NCBI GenBank assembly: GCA_947648875.1
Contig: CANSPM010000008.1
Location: 1-64,000 of the forward strand
Length of the DNA: 64,000 nucleotides
Source of the DNA: an uncultured Lachnospiraceae bacterium
Lineage (GTDB): Bacteria; Bacillota; Clostridia; Lachnospirales; Lachnospiraceae
Reading direction: 5' to 3'
How positions within the stretch are numbered: the first letter of the stretch is position 1; each line of letters begins with the position of its first letter. The notes beneath the pieces were generated by a model that was not told where the DNA came from, made no database searches, and was given only the letters and a program-made list of their open reading frames with translations. Below, one piece after another: positions 34,224 to 43,147 of the stretch. Position numbers and translations under genes: made by a program.

Positions 34224-35252
34224 ATGATGAATAGGAAATGGAATAGGAAAATTTTCATTATGAGTAGTATCCTTTTGCTGGCTACAGGATGCGGCACTAC
34301 GGAACCTGGGGCTGAATCCGGGGCAGAGGTTGTAGGAATGGAAGAGTCGGCTGATCTGGCAGGCCAATACGGCAGCGGTCAGGGAGAAACGGACCACCGA
34401 GAAGAAGCAGGAGGGCTGGGAGAGGCAGACAGCCGGAGAGAAACAGAAGGGCAGGAGTCGGGTGCGGTTACGGTTGCGGGGGTAAAGACAGTGGTTTTGG
34501 AAAACGCCGGTCTTTCGGAGGATGAGGTACGGTTTGTGCGTATTCATCTGGATTCCGAAAACGGCAATTCAGAATATGATGTGGAGTTTGTCTGTGAGGA
34601 TGCGGAGTATGACTATAAGGTCAGCGCATTGACTGGAGAGATTCTTGCCATGCACTGTGAGATGGGGAACTATGATGTGGATGCTCTGCCGCAGGATGTG
34701 GTTCAAGCGGAGGGGATCCCGGCACCGGATGCCTCTCAGGCGGAGAACCCTCTACCGCAGGATGCTCCCCAGGCGGATATTGCGCCAGAAGCCGGCGGAC
34801 AGTACATCGGAAGTGAGGCAGCGAAACAGATTGCGCTGGACCATGCAGGTCTGACTGCGGAGGAAGCGCATTTTGTACACGCGCATCTGGAGCAGGATGA
34901 CGGAAACTGGAAATATGATATAGAATTTCATAAAGACAATACCGAATATGACTATGATATTCACGCGTTAACAGGGGAGATACTGTCTTTTGATCAGGAT
35001 GCGGAATACGATCAGCACGGAGCGGACACTATGGTGGGGGAGGGGCAGATCACCGAGGACAGGGCCAAACAGATTGCGCTTGCGCACGCCGGTGTGGCCG
35101 AAGAGGATGCCCAGCGTCTGAAAATTGAATTTGATTATGATGATGGTCGCGGGGAATATGAGGTGGAATGGCAAATTGGCCACACAGAATACTCCTGTGA
35201 TGTGGATGCGAGCACTGGCGAAATTCTCAGTTATGAGAAAGAGCTGGACTAA
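34224..35252 (+). CDS. Lipoprotein with three PepSY domains
   Basis: Surface lipoprotein: basic start, hydrophobic stretch and lipobox LATGC with the lipidated Cys at about residue 23. A Gly/Glu-rich linker follows, then three PepSY-type units of about 65 residues (starting near VKTVVLENAG, AAKQIALDHAG and RAKQIALAHAG), each ending in the pattern YD..V.ALTGEIL or CDVDASTGEIL. PepSY units are thought to inhibit or chaperone extracellular proteases or act in cell-wall sensing. The protein is very acidic. The start at 34224 (or 34227) follows GGAGG; an upstream TTG at 34206 is unlikely. Monocistronic by its promoter and downstream hairpin. Confidence 0.88.
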   Translation: MMNRKWNRKIFIMSSILLLATGCGTTEPGAESGAEVVGMEESADLAGQYGSGQGETDHREEAGGLGEADSRRETEGQESGAVTVAGVKTVVLENAGLSEDEVRFVRIHLDSENGNSEYDVEFVCEDAEYDYKVSALTGEILAMHCEMGNYDVDALPQDVVQAEGIPAPDASQAENPLPQDAPQADIAPEAGGQYIGSEAAKQIALDHAGLTAEEAHFVHAHLEQDDGNWKYDIEFHKDNTEYDYDIHALTGEILSFDQDAEYDQHGADTMVGEGQITEDRAKQIALAHAGVAEEDAQRLKIEFDYDDGRGEYEVEWQIGHTEYSCDVDASTGEILSYEKELD

Positions 35253-35292
35253 TGTACTGACCCGTTTGGCTGAAAGTAAATAGGTCAGTACA
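35253..35292 (+). terminator. Hairpin after the PepSY gene
   Basis: TGTACTGACC (35253-35262) pairs perfectly with GGTCAGTACA (35283-35292) around 20 bases. It starts right after the stop codon; no T run, so its role in termination is tentative. Confidence 0.45.
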
Positions 35293-35327
35293 CTGGACGG
35301 ATATTTCCGTTAGCACAAAGTTCTGAT

Positions 35328-35368
35328 AGAAAAAAAGAGGCCCCATTCCCTTTGTGGGAACGGGGCCT
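35328..35368 (-). terminator. Intrinsic terminator for the minus-strand gene at 35382
   Basis: On the minus strand a 13-bp stem (35356-35368 with 35338-35350, one G-U pair) and a loop of five bases or so is followed by CTCTTTTTTTC. This is a strong terminator placed 14 bases after the stop codon. Confidence 0.88.
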
Positions 35369-35381
35369 GCATTAGCGCCGT

Positions 35382-36473
35382 TTAGTTAGACTGATTTAGA
35401 GATTTCACAATGCTCCTTTTTATGGCATCTATATCCAGACCGTCCAAAATAGCGTTCTTGATTTGCTCCTGTATATCATCTATGTCTATCTCTTCCAAGA
35501 TTTCGTCAATGATACCTTGGGCCAGATCGGGCTGGTTGAAGGAACCCCCCAGGTTCGGAAAGAGCGGGGCCATGTTCGGCATGTTCGGAACAGAGGAGCT
35601 GCTCCCGGCCTGGTCCGGTACATGCTTTTCATTGGCCAGATATGAGGTGGAGTACCATTTGTCCACTGGCCAGCCATTCTCGAAATAGATATTGTGCCGC
35701 TGGGGCCGCCGCTCCTCGTAGGGGTCGGTCACATCCTTAAGTTCCATGTACAGGTCAGGGGCCTGGGCGTCGATCAGTGCCATGGGGGCCCGGTCTGCCA
35801 CCAGCTGGAACTGTACATATCTGGCCTGGGGGGCGGTGAACGGTATGTCATAGTATTCCCAACCGTTGTATTTTTTCAGGGGCTTAATATATCCGCGATT
35901 TAAGCGGAAATGCAGCCCTGTCGCCTCAAATTCGCTGCGGGAAGCCAGATCGGGCGTATTGGTGAACATAATCTGCAACTTACATGTCTCGTCGCTTCGG
36001 TCGTTCTCGCCGCCGTTGAGCCAAAATACAAAGTGATATTCGCTGTGTGGCTCAATCTCATGGATGTTGCCGGCGATATAGCTGGTAGACTCCCAGTTCC
36101 AGGAGCCCAGAGACAACACCTCTGTCAGGCGCGGCAGAGTCGCAATAACCTCCGCCAATGGATTGTCAATCATAAAACGCTCACAGATGGTGGGGTCGCT
36201 GCCCCTGTTAAAGGAACTCCTGACATTCAGACCGCATTCGTCGGGATTTTTGTGCCATGTATTGGGGTTCACTGTTATGTATTTGGTTTGATTCATCTCC
36301 ATGTCCTCCATATTCTCATATGTCGGGCATTGTCTGTGCAAACGGATTGCGTTGTCGGATACAAACTCTGCCCGACGCTTTTTGACAAGTCCTTTTGCTC
36401 TCTTTGGATAGGTGTAACCAATCACCGCGCTCCGCTCATCCAGCACGGATACGGTTTGTCCGTTTTTTTCCAT
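35382..36473 (-). CDS. Unrecognised protein with RRXRR-like N-terminus and beta-sandwich-like middle
   Basis: I do not recognise this 363-residue protein as a whole. Residues 7-47 (VSVLDERSAVIGYTYPKRAK, then GLVKKRRAEFVSDNAIRL) follow the pattern of the RRXRR/PLMP segment seen at the start of IscB-like proteins, but no HNH or RuvC nuclease follows. Residues about 60-270 look like a cytoplasmic beta-sandwich with many aromatic residues (EYHFVFWLNGGENDRSDE). A Pro/Asn/Gly-rich linker leads to a short amphipathic C-terminal end rich in Ile/Asp (EEIDIDDIQEQIKNAILDGL). No signal peptide. GGGAGGGCACCC precedes the ATG. Its start region is duplicated upstream. Confidence 0.75.
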   Translation of the reverse strand: MEKNGQTVSVLDERSAVIGYTYPKRAKGLVKKRRAEFVSDNAIRLHRQCPTYENMEDMEMNQTKYITVNPNTWHKNPDECGLNVRSSFNRGSDPTICERFMIDNPLAEVIATLPRLTEVLSLGSWNWESTSYIAGNIHEIEPHSEYHFVFWLNGGENDRSDETCKLQIMFTNTPDLASRSEFEATGLHFRLNRGYIKPLKKYNGWEYYDIPFTAPQARYVQFQLVADRAPMALIDAQAPDLYMELKDVTDPYEERRPQRHNIYFENGWPVDKWYSTSYLANEKHVPDQAGSSSSVPNMPNMAPLFPNLGGSFNQPDLAQGIIDEILEEIDIDDIQEQIKNAILDGLDIDAIKRSIVKSLNQSN

Positions 36474-36535
36474 GGGTGCCCTCCCCGATCAGTTTACCCG
36501 TATCTGCGTTTTTTTTCATGGGTGTCTTCCCCGAT
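36461..36535. repeat. Duplicated translation-start region
   Basis: About 28 bases around the ribosome binding site and ATG of the minus-strand gene (36461-36489) recur at 36507-36535 with few changes. Read on the minus strand, both contain ATCGGGGA, a purine-rich box, ACCC and an ATG followed by A's. The outer copy would start a different reading frame. Confidence 0.82.
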
Positions 36536-36954
36536 ACATCTTTATCATACAGGATATAGTGAGAGAAGTCAATCCGAAAACGATATCTTTTGTCGTGATT
36601 TCGTCTGAAAGTTATGGCAACAGGAGCCGCAGGCCTACCGGGGCGGACGCCTGTCAGAAGTTTATAAAACGGAAATCATAAGTGTGTTGCATGATGCGGA
36701 ATATGGGGTTGCACATGAGAAATACGGTATTTAATACTGTAATTTCTAAATAGTTGTGATATAATAAACTTTACTCATGTCAGGAAACGGTCGAATGGCC
36801 ATTTATACCATGCTTTTCCTGATATGGAGCCGCCTGTTTTCCGAGGAAAATATGTGGCGCGGAGTATGCCTCATACCTGCGGCTGCAATAAATGTGGCGG
36901 GAACCAAAAAGTCAGCACAGTACGCTTACGGGAATTTTGTCCGGAGGAAAGAGA
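36474..36954. other. Divergent intergenic region, 35382 gene and small protein gene
   Basis: About 480 bases. Apart from the duplicated start region and a plus-strand promoter at 36737-36765, I see no feature. The small protein gene would have a leader of about 180 bases; its sequence shows no riboswitch I recognise. Confidence 0.4.
36737..36765 (+). promoter_or_regulatory. Promoter for the small protein and dus operon
   Basis: CTGTAA (36737-36742), 17 bases, TATAAT (36760-36765). The -35 is weak, the -10 perfect. Confidence 0.5.
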
Positions 36955-37146
36955 ATGGATCAGACACAAGACGTGATCAGAATGCTGGACACCATGACCA
37001 GGGCCGGTGTCGGCCGTATGAAGGTAGAGACCTCTATGGCCCTGGAGGAGGGGAGGACGGAAAAGGCCTACCACCACGGGAGATGTGATGTGGGGAGTCC
37101 TTTTGCCACGGGAAATCTCTTTGACCTGGAGGAGGATGCAGAGTAG
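36955..37146 (+). CDS. Small acidic protein, 63 aa, unknown
   Basis: Reads MDQTQDVIRMLDTMTRAGVG followed by RMKVETSMALEEGR and an acidic end, FDLEEDAE. CGGAGGAAAGAGA stands before the ATG, which supports translation; the frame is open further up to 36892 without a ribosome binding site. No signal peptide or membrane helix. It is followed by a Dus-family gene 77 bases downstream, probably co-transcribed. I know no family for it. Confidence 0.6.
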   Translation: MDQTQDVIRMLDTMTRAGVGRMKVETSMALEEGRTEKAYHHGRCDVGSPFATGNLFDLEEDAE

Positions 37147-37223
37147 CGAAAAGTGATTTTGCAAGCAGGAGAGTCTACAGGGTCATGAGATAGTACAGGC
37201 GCGGTGGGACAGGGAGGTATCGG

Positions 37224-38246
37224 ATGCAGTTTGAATTGGCCCCGATGGAGGGGATTACAGGGTATATATTCCGCAATGCCTATTTGAAATATTTTGGCGA
37301 TATGGACCGGTATTTTACCCCCTTTATCGCCAGTACGGGTTTGAATCACAAGGAGTTAAATGATGTGCTGCCGGAGCACAATGAGGGATTTATGCGGGGC
37401 CTGGAGAAGGATATGAATGTAAAAGGCGAGGGACAGATTCGGCCCCGGCTTGTGCCGCAGATCCTGTCCAACCGGGCGGAGGATTTTCTGATGATAGCGG
37501 ACAGACTGAGGCAAATGGGGTATTCTCATGTGAATCTGAACCTGGGTTGTCCTTCCGGCACGGTGGTCAGCCGGGGCAGGGGAGCGGGATTTCTGGGAGT
37601 TCCTTCGCGGCTGGATGCTTTTTTGGAAGAGATCTATGAAAAATGTCCCCTCTCCGTCTCCGTTAAGACTCGACTTGGTGTGACAGATATGGAGGATTGG
37701 GAGGGGCTGCTGGAAATTTATGAAAAGTACCCCATGGAAGAACTGATTATTCACCCCCGGATACAGCGGGATTTCTATAAGCATCCTCTGCGTCTGGAGG
37801 GCATGGAACTGGCCCTGCACCGCCAGGAGAAGACAGGGGGGCGTATTTCCATCTGCTATAATGGGGAGATACACAGTCTTGGAGAATATCAGACGCTGAG
37901 ACAGAGATTTCCCCGGATACAGCGGGTTATGCTGGGCAGGGGCGTGCTGAAAAATCCGTTTCTGACCGGGGAACTGAGACAGTGGGAGAAGCGGCGGCAG
38001 GTTTCGGAGGACTATGAAAATCCGGCTCCGGAGGCACGCAGGGAGGTATTGTGGGCCTTTCATCAGGAAATGCTCAACGGCTACAGGGAAATAATGGCAG
38101 GAGAGCAGAACGCCCTGTATAAGATGAAAGAATTGTGGACTTATTTGGGGGATTCCTTTCCCGGAAAGGAAAAGGCCTTAAAGAAGATTCGCAAGGCCGG
38201 GGATATGATCCGGTATGAGTCGGCGGTACGGGAAGTTTTTGACTGA
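37224..38246 (+). CDS. tRNA-dihydrouridine synthase family protein
   Basis: Second Dus-type flavoprotein of the window, 340 aa. ELAPMEGITGYIFRNAY opens the barrel, the catalytic Cys is in NLNLGCPSGTVVSRGRGAGFL, and SVKTRLGV and ICYNGEI follow. The FMN loop (CYNGEIHS) has a Tyr-Asn where most Dus have Ala/Gly-Asn-Gly, and the N-terminal part is longer than in the enzyme at 22059. It is of the DusA/C-like branch found often in Clostridia. GGGAGG precedes the ATG. Confidence 0.88.
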   Translation: MQFELAPMEGITGYIFRNAYLKYFGDMDRYFTPFIASTGLNHKELNDVLPEHNEGFMRGLEKDMNVKGEGQIRPRLVPQILSNRAEDFLMIADRLRQMGYSHVNLNLGCPSGTVVSRGRGAGFLGVPSRLDAFLEEIYEKCPLSVSVKTRLGVTDMEDWEGLLEIYEKYPMEELIIHPRIQRDFYKHPLRLEGMELALHRQEKTGGRISICYNGEIHSLGEYQTLRQRFPRIQRVMLGRGVLKNPFLTGELRQWEKRRQVSEDYENPAPEARREVLWAFHQEMLNGYREIMAGEQNALYKMKELWTYLGDSFPGKEKALKKIRKAGDMIRYESAVREVFD

Positions 38247-38319
38247 GGAGAATCTCCTTTAGAAGGCAAATTCCAATAATGTCGTGGGAGTGTTCCATGT
38301 TATGCGGAAAGAGGTAAAT

Positions 38320-39393
38320 ATGGCGAATAGGAGAGAAAAAATGAAAAAGAGGCGTCCCTGGTGGAGTTATCCGTTATGGGCATTATGTGTGCCGGGGGTA
38401 TTGTTGGCAATGGTTCTGCTGGGAGCCAGGCTGTATTTCCGCATTCCGGTCAGGGATTACTACAAGGTTTCGGAACGTGGTTTCCTGATCCCGGACTGCG
38501 GTCGTGGGTTTGTGGCCCAGGGCATTGCTTACGACAAAGAGACGGGACGTTTTCTGGTAAACGGATATCAGAAGGATAATACAGCTTCGCCCATCTATAT
38601 TATAGCGCCAGGGGCCGGAAAGCCGGATAAGACCATCCGCATGGCGGAACCGTCCGGCGTGGATTACACGGGACATGCAGGGGGAATTGCCCGATATGGC
38701 GACTATATCTATGTGGCGGACGGCAGCGGGCACCGCCTTCTGGTCTTTTCCAGTCAAAGCATTTATAATGCGGCGGATGGAGACCATGTGGCAGCTATAG
38801 GGGCATTTGCCACGGCGGTGTCGGAAACGGATTATATAGGTCCGGCCTTTGTCACGGTGGATGGGGAACGGCTGGTGACAGGGGAATTCTATCGTGATCC
38901 CAACTACCAGACACTGGAGAGCCACAAGTTTACCACATTGGCAGGAGACTACCAGCAGGCTCTGGCGGTGGAATACAGATTGGATGCAGAGGCCCTGTAC
39001 GGTATTGTGCCCGCGCCGGTGAAGGCCTATACCCTGCCGGATCTGGCCCAGGGCATGTGTTTTGACGAGGGCCGGATCTACGTGTCCACCTCCTGGGGCA
39101 CGGCGCTTTCCCATATCTACCAGTACGATGAGACCGGACTACAGCTACAGGGGAATATTTCCCTGCTGGGCATGGAACTTCCCCTGTATGCGTTGGACTG
39201 CGGGGCGCTGCTTTCGGACGGCGTGATTGCGCCCATGTCCGAGGAGATCGTAGTGGTGGACGGAAAACTTTACACTATGTGTGAATCCGCTTCGGACAAG
39301 TATATTTTCGGCAAATTTACATCCGCGAAATGGTGCTATGCCACGGATGTGAAAGCATTCTTTACGAAAGAAATTATTTCAGAAAACCATTGA
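38320..39393 (+). CDS. Membrane-anchored beta-propeller-like protein
   Basis: 357 residues; after a basic start (NRREKMKKRRPWW) there is one hydrophobic segment (about residues 16-36), so the rest should lie outside the membrane. The outer part has repeated beta-strand patterns typical of a six- or seven-bladed propeller (YDKETGRFLVNGY, YGDYIYVADGSGHRLLVF, FDEGRIYVSTSWG, VVDGKLYTMCES), as in NHL/SMP-30/YncE folds. No enzyme motif is evident. AAAGAGG precedes ATG 38320; GTG 38284 is in frame but has no ribosome binding site. Its end overlaps the opposite suf gene by 20 bases. Confidence 0.72.
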   Translation: MANRREKMKKRRPWWSYPLWALCVPGVLLAMVLLGARLYFRIPVRDYYKVSERGFLIPDCGRGFVAQGIAYDKETGRFLVNGYQKDNTASPIYIIAPGAGKPDKTIRMAEPSGVDYTGHAGGIARYGDYIYVADGSGHRLLVFSSQSIYNAADGDHVAAIGAFATAVSETDYIGPAFVTVDGERLVTGEFYRDPNYQTLESHKFTTLAGDYQQALAVEYRLDAEALYGIVPAPVKAYTLPDLAQGMCFDEGRIYVSTSWGTALSHIYQYDETGLQLQGNISLLGMELPLYALDCGALLSDGVIAPMSEEIVVVDGKLYTMCESASDKYIFGKFTSAKWCYATDVKAFFTKEIISENH

Positions 39394-40291
39394 CGATCTG
39401 GGCCTCCGCCTCCGCCTCGGTCAGTCCCAGAGTCATCAGCTTCACAATCTGGTCTCCGGCGATCTTGCCGATGGCAGCCTCATGAATCAGTTCCGCATCC
39501 AGATGATTGGCTGTGATTTCCGGGACGGCGCTGATTTTGGCGTTGTCCATAATGATGGCATCGCATTCGGAGTGCCCTGCGCAGCGGTTGTTTCCGTTAA
39601 TTTTCGCTAGGAACAGCTGACGGGAGTCGTCTCTCGCCACCGCGCGTGAGATCACATTGGCGCTGGACCCTTCCCCGTTTAAGTCTACGTCAAAGGAAGT
39701 TTCCGCGTACTGCCTGCCATGGGTCATCAGTTTCTCTGTGACGACGATTTTCGCCCCGTCCGCCAGTGTTGCCCGGGTGGAGCGCCTGGTGGAGTCCACT
39801 CCCCGGATCTGCACGGTCTCCAGTTCCATGAAGCTGTTTTCGCCCAGTTCCACCACGGTTTCAGGATTCATGACCCGCTCGCCGGTTCCTTCTCCGGAGC
39901 CGTAATGTTTCTCCACATATTTTACATGAGCGTTTTTCCCCACATAGAATGTGTGGACTCCGTCATGTCTGGACATCTCATCGCCGCTGTTGTGGATGCC
40001 GCAGCCGGCTACGATGGTTACATCGCAGTCGTCTCCGATATAAAAATCGTTGTAGACCATTTCGGTCAATCCGCTCTGGCTCAATACCACGGGAATGTGT
40101 ACGCTCTCTTTTTTGGTGCCGGGTTTGATGATGATGTCAATGCCGGATTTGTCCTCCTTGGTGACAATATCAATATGAGCGGTGGTACTGCGGGCCACGG
40201 CTTCGCCGTTGGCCCGGATATTATAGGCTCCGGCGGGTATTTCGTGCAGTCCCGTCACCTGTTTAAGCAGTTCTTTCTGTATCGCGTCCAT
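39374..40291 (-). CDS. SufB/SufD-family Fe-S cluster scaffold
   Basis: A short (305 aa) member of the SufB/SufD family, partner of SufC in building Fe-S clusters. The right-handed beta-helix core is seen (YNDFYIGDDCDVTIVAGCGIHN, VMNPETVVELGENSFMELETVQIRG), followed by the conserved end CAGHSECDAIIMDNAKISAVPEI and HEAAIGKIAGDQIVKLMTLGL. It is clearly shorter than SufB (about 470 aa) and carries both SufB- and SufD-like traits, as in the two-component SufBC (SMS-type) systems of anaerobes. ATG 40291 follows CAGGAGGG; the extra codons up to 40312 overlap sufC. No sufS/sufU is next to it. Confidence 0.88.
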   Translation of the reverse strand: MDAIQKELLKQVTGLHEIPAGAYNIRANGEAVARSTTAHIDIVTKEDKSGIDIIIKPGTKKESVHIPVVLSQSGLTEMVYNDFYIGDDCDVTIVAGCGIHNSGDEMSRHDGVHTFYVGKNAHVKYVEKHYGSGEGTGERVMNPETVVELGENSFMELETVQIRGVDSTRRSTRATLADGAKIVVTEKLMTHGRQYAETSFDVDLNGEGSSANVISRAVARDDSRQLFLAKINGNNRCAGHSECDAIIMDNAKISAVPEITANHLDAELIHEAAIGKIAGDQIVKLMTLGLTEAEAEAQIVNGFLK

Positions 40292-40308
40292 ATAGAATCC
40301 CTCCTGTT

Positions 40309-41040
40309 TCACTGCACTTCCTGATAAAAGCGGCAGCTGCCCGTGTCCTGTAGCAGTTCCGGCAGAATACTTTCCCTGCGGCCCTGGGCCTTTACCTGAC
40401 CGCCGGAGATCACCACAATTTCGTCCGCTATATTCAGAATACGTTCCTGGTGGGAGATGATGATCAGGGAACGGTGGTCGTCGGCGTCGTGCAGTTCTTC
40501 AAAGACCTTGATCAGACTGTTGAAACTCCACAGGTCAATGCCGGCTTCCGGCTCGTCGAACACGGACAGAGGGGTGTTTCGCGCCAGAACCGTGGCGATC
40601 TCAATGCGCTTTAACTCTCCGCCGGATAAGCTGGCGTCCACGTCTCTGCCTATATAATCTCTGGCGCAGAGTCCTACTTTGGACAGATACTCGCAAGCCC
40701 CTGCGGTGGAGAGAGCGTCTCCGGCGGACAGAGTGATCAGGTCCCTGACCTTGATCCCCTTAAAACGCACGGGTTGCTGAAACGCAAAACTGATGCCGCA
40801 TTTGGCCCGCTGGGTGATGGACAACTCCGTGATATCCTGCCCGTTAAAGAGAATCCGACCGCCGGTGGGTTTCTCGATGCCCATAATCAGTTTGGCGAGA
40901 GTGGACTTGCCTCCGCCGTTGGGGCCGGTGATCACGATAAAGCGGTGATTGTCGATGGTCAGATTCAGGTTTTTGATAATCTCTTTTCGGGAGTCGGATG
41001 CATCCGCCACCTGAAAGGAGAGATTCTCTAATTGCAGCAT
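40309..41040 (-). CDS. sufC: Fe-S cluster assembly ATPase SufC
   Basis: ABC-type ATPase that drives the SufB-type scaffold. Walker A GPNGGGKST near residue 40, Q-loop AFQQPVRFKGIKVRDL, signature LSGGELKRIEIA, Walker B LSVFDEPEAGIDL and the H-loop in IIISHQERI are all present; PEAGIDLWS is typical for SufC. ATG 41040 follows GAGGAGG; the open frame goes up to 41160 but has no ribosome binding site there. Length 243 aa. First gene of a two-gene operon; the scaffold gene begins 17 bases beyond the stop. Confidence 0.94.
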   Translation of the reverse strand: MLQLENLSFQVADASDSRKEIIKNLNLTIDNHRFIVITGPNGGGKSTLAKLIMGIEKPTGGRILFNGQDITELSITQRAKCGISFAFQQPVRFKGIKVRDLITLSAGDALSTAGACEYLSKVGLCARDYIGRDVDASLSGGELKRIEIATVLARNTPLSVFDEPEAGIDLWSFNSLIKVFEELHDADDHRSLIIISHQERILNIADEIVVISGGQVKAQGRRESILPELLQDTGSCRFYQEVQ

Positions 41041-41249
41041 ATATACCTCCTCAAAATTTACAGGAAAATTGTATCTCCATTGTCCGCGCAACAAGATGCC
41101 AACTGCCGTACAGGAAGCCGGGAAATCCATTAACTGCCATCCCTCGATTTGGCGTGTCACGATGCGCGCCGTAATCAGAAAAGGCAGTTGCGGAGCACGG
41201 AACGCGTTCGTGCCATGATTTTACGCAACGGCGCAAATGCAACGCAGAA

Positions 41250-41303
41250 GAGTTAAATGCGGAGCATTTAACTCATTATAGCACATATTATAAAAAATTA
41301 CAG
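41250..41303 (-). promoter_or_regulatory. suf promoter with a perfect palindrome at the start site
   Basis: On the minus strand: CTGTAA (41298-41303), 17 bases, TATAAT (41275-41280) with a TG one base before it. Directly downstream, GAGTTAAATG-CGGAG-CATTTAACTC (plus strand, 41250-41274) is a perfect 10-bp inverted repeat that covers the expected start of transcription, fitting an operator. The mRNA leader would be about 230 bases to sufC and contains a further inverted repeat around GAACGCGTTC. Confidence 0.65.
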
Positions 41304-41408
41304 ATAATTTCAGATGGATTTATTCTATCATTTTTAAAATAAGCATGTTATAATACTTAAGTACTAGAAATTGTATGTATCTAACATTTGTGAATCGGGA
41401 GGTCGGAG

Positions 41409-42878
41409 ATGAAATTGACAGAAAAAGCGTATATTAACAGGGCCGCTATTTTATGCCATACAATTGTTGACATAGCGCTGGCTCTCGCCTATATGCTGGA
41501 GTTGTTTAAAGGTACCAGGACAACAGGGTACATATGTGTTTATACGGCGCTGTGCGTAGTACCGGTTATTGTGGAATGGATTTTGTTCGGAAGGAACTCT
41601 GAAAGCGGGCTGATCAGGCATGTGATCGCTGTGTGTTACGGCATGTTATATGTTTTTACCATTTTCACGGCCAACAGTGTCACAAATTTCGTGTACGCGG
41701 TCCCCATGTTTGTGGTTTTGCTTCTGTATTCCGATGTACGTTTCAGCGTGTTGTATTGCGGAACTCTTTGTCTGATGAATATATTGGATGTGGCATATGT
41801 GGCCGTGACGGTGGGGTATGCCGCTGACCAGATTGCGGATGTGGAGATTCGGACCACCAGCATCATCCTGATTGCCATGTTCTGTATTATGACCACAATA
41901 TATCTGAACAGACTGAATAAGGGCAAACTGGCTAATCTGAACGCGGAGAAGGATAAGTCCACGCAGATGCTTAACAGCACCTTGCAGTTGGCAGGACGGA
42001 TCAGCCGGGGCATTGAGCAGGTGACGGAGAAGATGGAACTGTTAGATCAGTCGGTTTTACATATTCAGGGTTCCATGAAAGAGGTGACGCAGGGCAGCAC
42101 GGAGACTGCGGACTCCGTTCAGCAGCAGATGGTTCGCACGGAGGAAATTCAGAACCATATCGCCAGAGTGAAGGAGAACGCGGCTACCATTGACAGAGGA
42201 ATTGACGACGCGGCGGGAATGATCCAGAAGGGCCAGAAAAACATAGATTCCATGACGGAGCAGGTGCAAAATTCCATTGCGGCTAATGACACTGTGATCA
42301 GAAGGATGAAGGATCTGAGCATACAGACAGAGAAGATGAATACGATCATAGAGATGATCACCGGTATCACGGATCAGACCAGTCTGTTGTCTCTGAACGC
42401 CAGCATCGAGGCGGCCAGGGCAGGGGATGCCGGAAAGGGTTTTGCGGTGGTGGCGGGAGAGATCTCATCCCTGGCAAGTCAGACGAAATCCGCAACCGTC
42501 AACATTACGGAACTGATTCAGAATATCAATGCGGAGCTGAGAGAAGTGTCTGCCGCCATTGATCTGGCGACAGACAGCAGCCGGACTCACGCGGCTACGG
42601 CCAGGGAGGTGCGGGACAGCTTTGAGCGCATTGCTGACATGACAAAAAATATTGGCATACAGACCGGCGCGATGAAGGAGACAGTGATGAATCTGGATTC
42701 GGCCAATGCCGGTATCGTGGAGAGCATTCAGACGATTTCCGCGATCACGGAGGAGGTGTCCGCCCATTCCAGTGAGACTTATGAAGCCTGCGAGAAAAAC
42801 AGCAGCATGGTTTCCGAGGTGACAGGCATTGTGGAGAACCTGAACGAGGAGACGAAAAGAATTAGGACAGATTATTAG
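41409..42878 (+). CDS. Methyl-accepting chemotaxis protein, six-TM type (paralogue 1)
   Basis: 489 residues. Six hydrophobic segments fill residues 12-168 with only short loops, so there is no periplasmic ligand domain. No HAMP is evident; a coiled coil leads into the MCP signalling domain with the tip [30 protein letters not shown] around residue 330. It is very like the next gene in order and sequence. Sensing through the membrane domain (energy state, hydrophobic compound or partner protein) is an inference. GGGAGGTCGGAG precedes the ATG. No che or flagellar genes are nearby. Confidence 0.9.
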   Translation: MKLTEKAYINRAAILCHTIVDIALALAYMLELFKGTRTTGYICVYTALCVVPVIVEWILFGRNSESGLIRHVIAVCYGMLYVFTIFTANSVTNFVYAVPMFVVLLLYSDVRFSVLYCGTLCLMNILDVAYVAVTVGYAADQIADVEIRTTSIILIAMFCIMTTIYLNRLNKGKLANLNAEKDKSTQMLNSTLQLAGRISRGIEQVTEKMELLDQSVLHIQGSMKEVTQGSTETADSVQQQMVRTEEIQNHIARVKENAATIDRGIDDAAGMIQKGQKNIDSMTEQVQNSIAANDTVIRRMKDLSIQTEKMNTIIEMITGITDQTSLLSLNASIEAARAGDAGKGFAVVAGEISSLASQTKSATVNITELIQNINAELREVSAAIDLATDSSRTHAATAREVRDSFERIADMTKNIGIQTGAMKETVMNLDSANAGIVESIQTISAITEEVSAHSSETYEACEKNSSMVSEVTGIVENLNEETKRIRTDY

Positions 42879-43147
42879 TAGCCCAATGTTCATGAGTGCA
42901 TGACCGTGTCCTTTAAATGGGGAGCCTTGAAAAAGGTTTCCCATTTCTTAGTCATGACAATATAATTCTTTCGGACAGTGGAATCAATTGCCATCATAAT
43001 CTCCTGTAAACAAGACAAAATTGGCAGGAAAAAGAACAAAATTGACATTTCCTTTTTAAAAAAAATATGTTATAACTGTTATGTAACCGATTTTATATCA
43101 TATATGAAACGAAACTATTTGGACTATTCAGGAGGAAGGAGTCAAAA

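Noticed and set aside
41100..41242. Upstream extension of sufC and a short leader frame in the suf leader
   Set aside because: The true sufC start has GAGGAGG; the upstream part lacks ribosome binding sites and is rich in inverted repeats instead.
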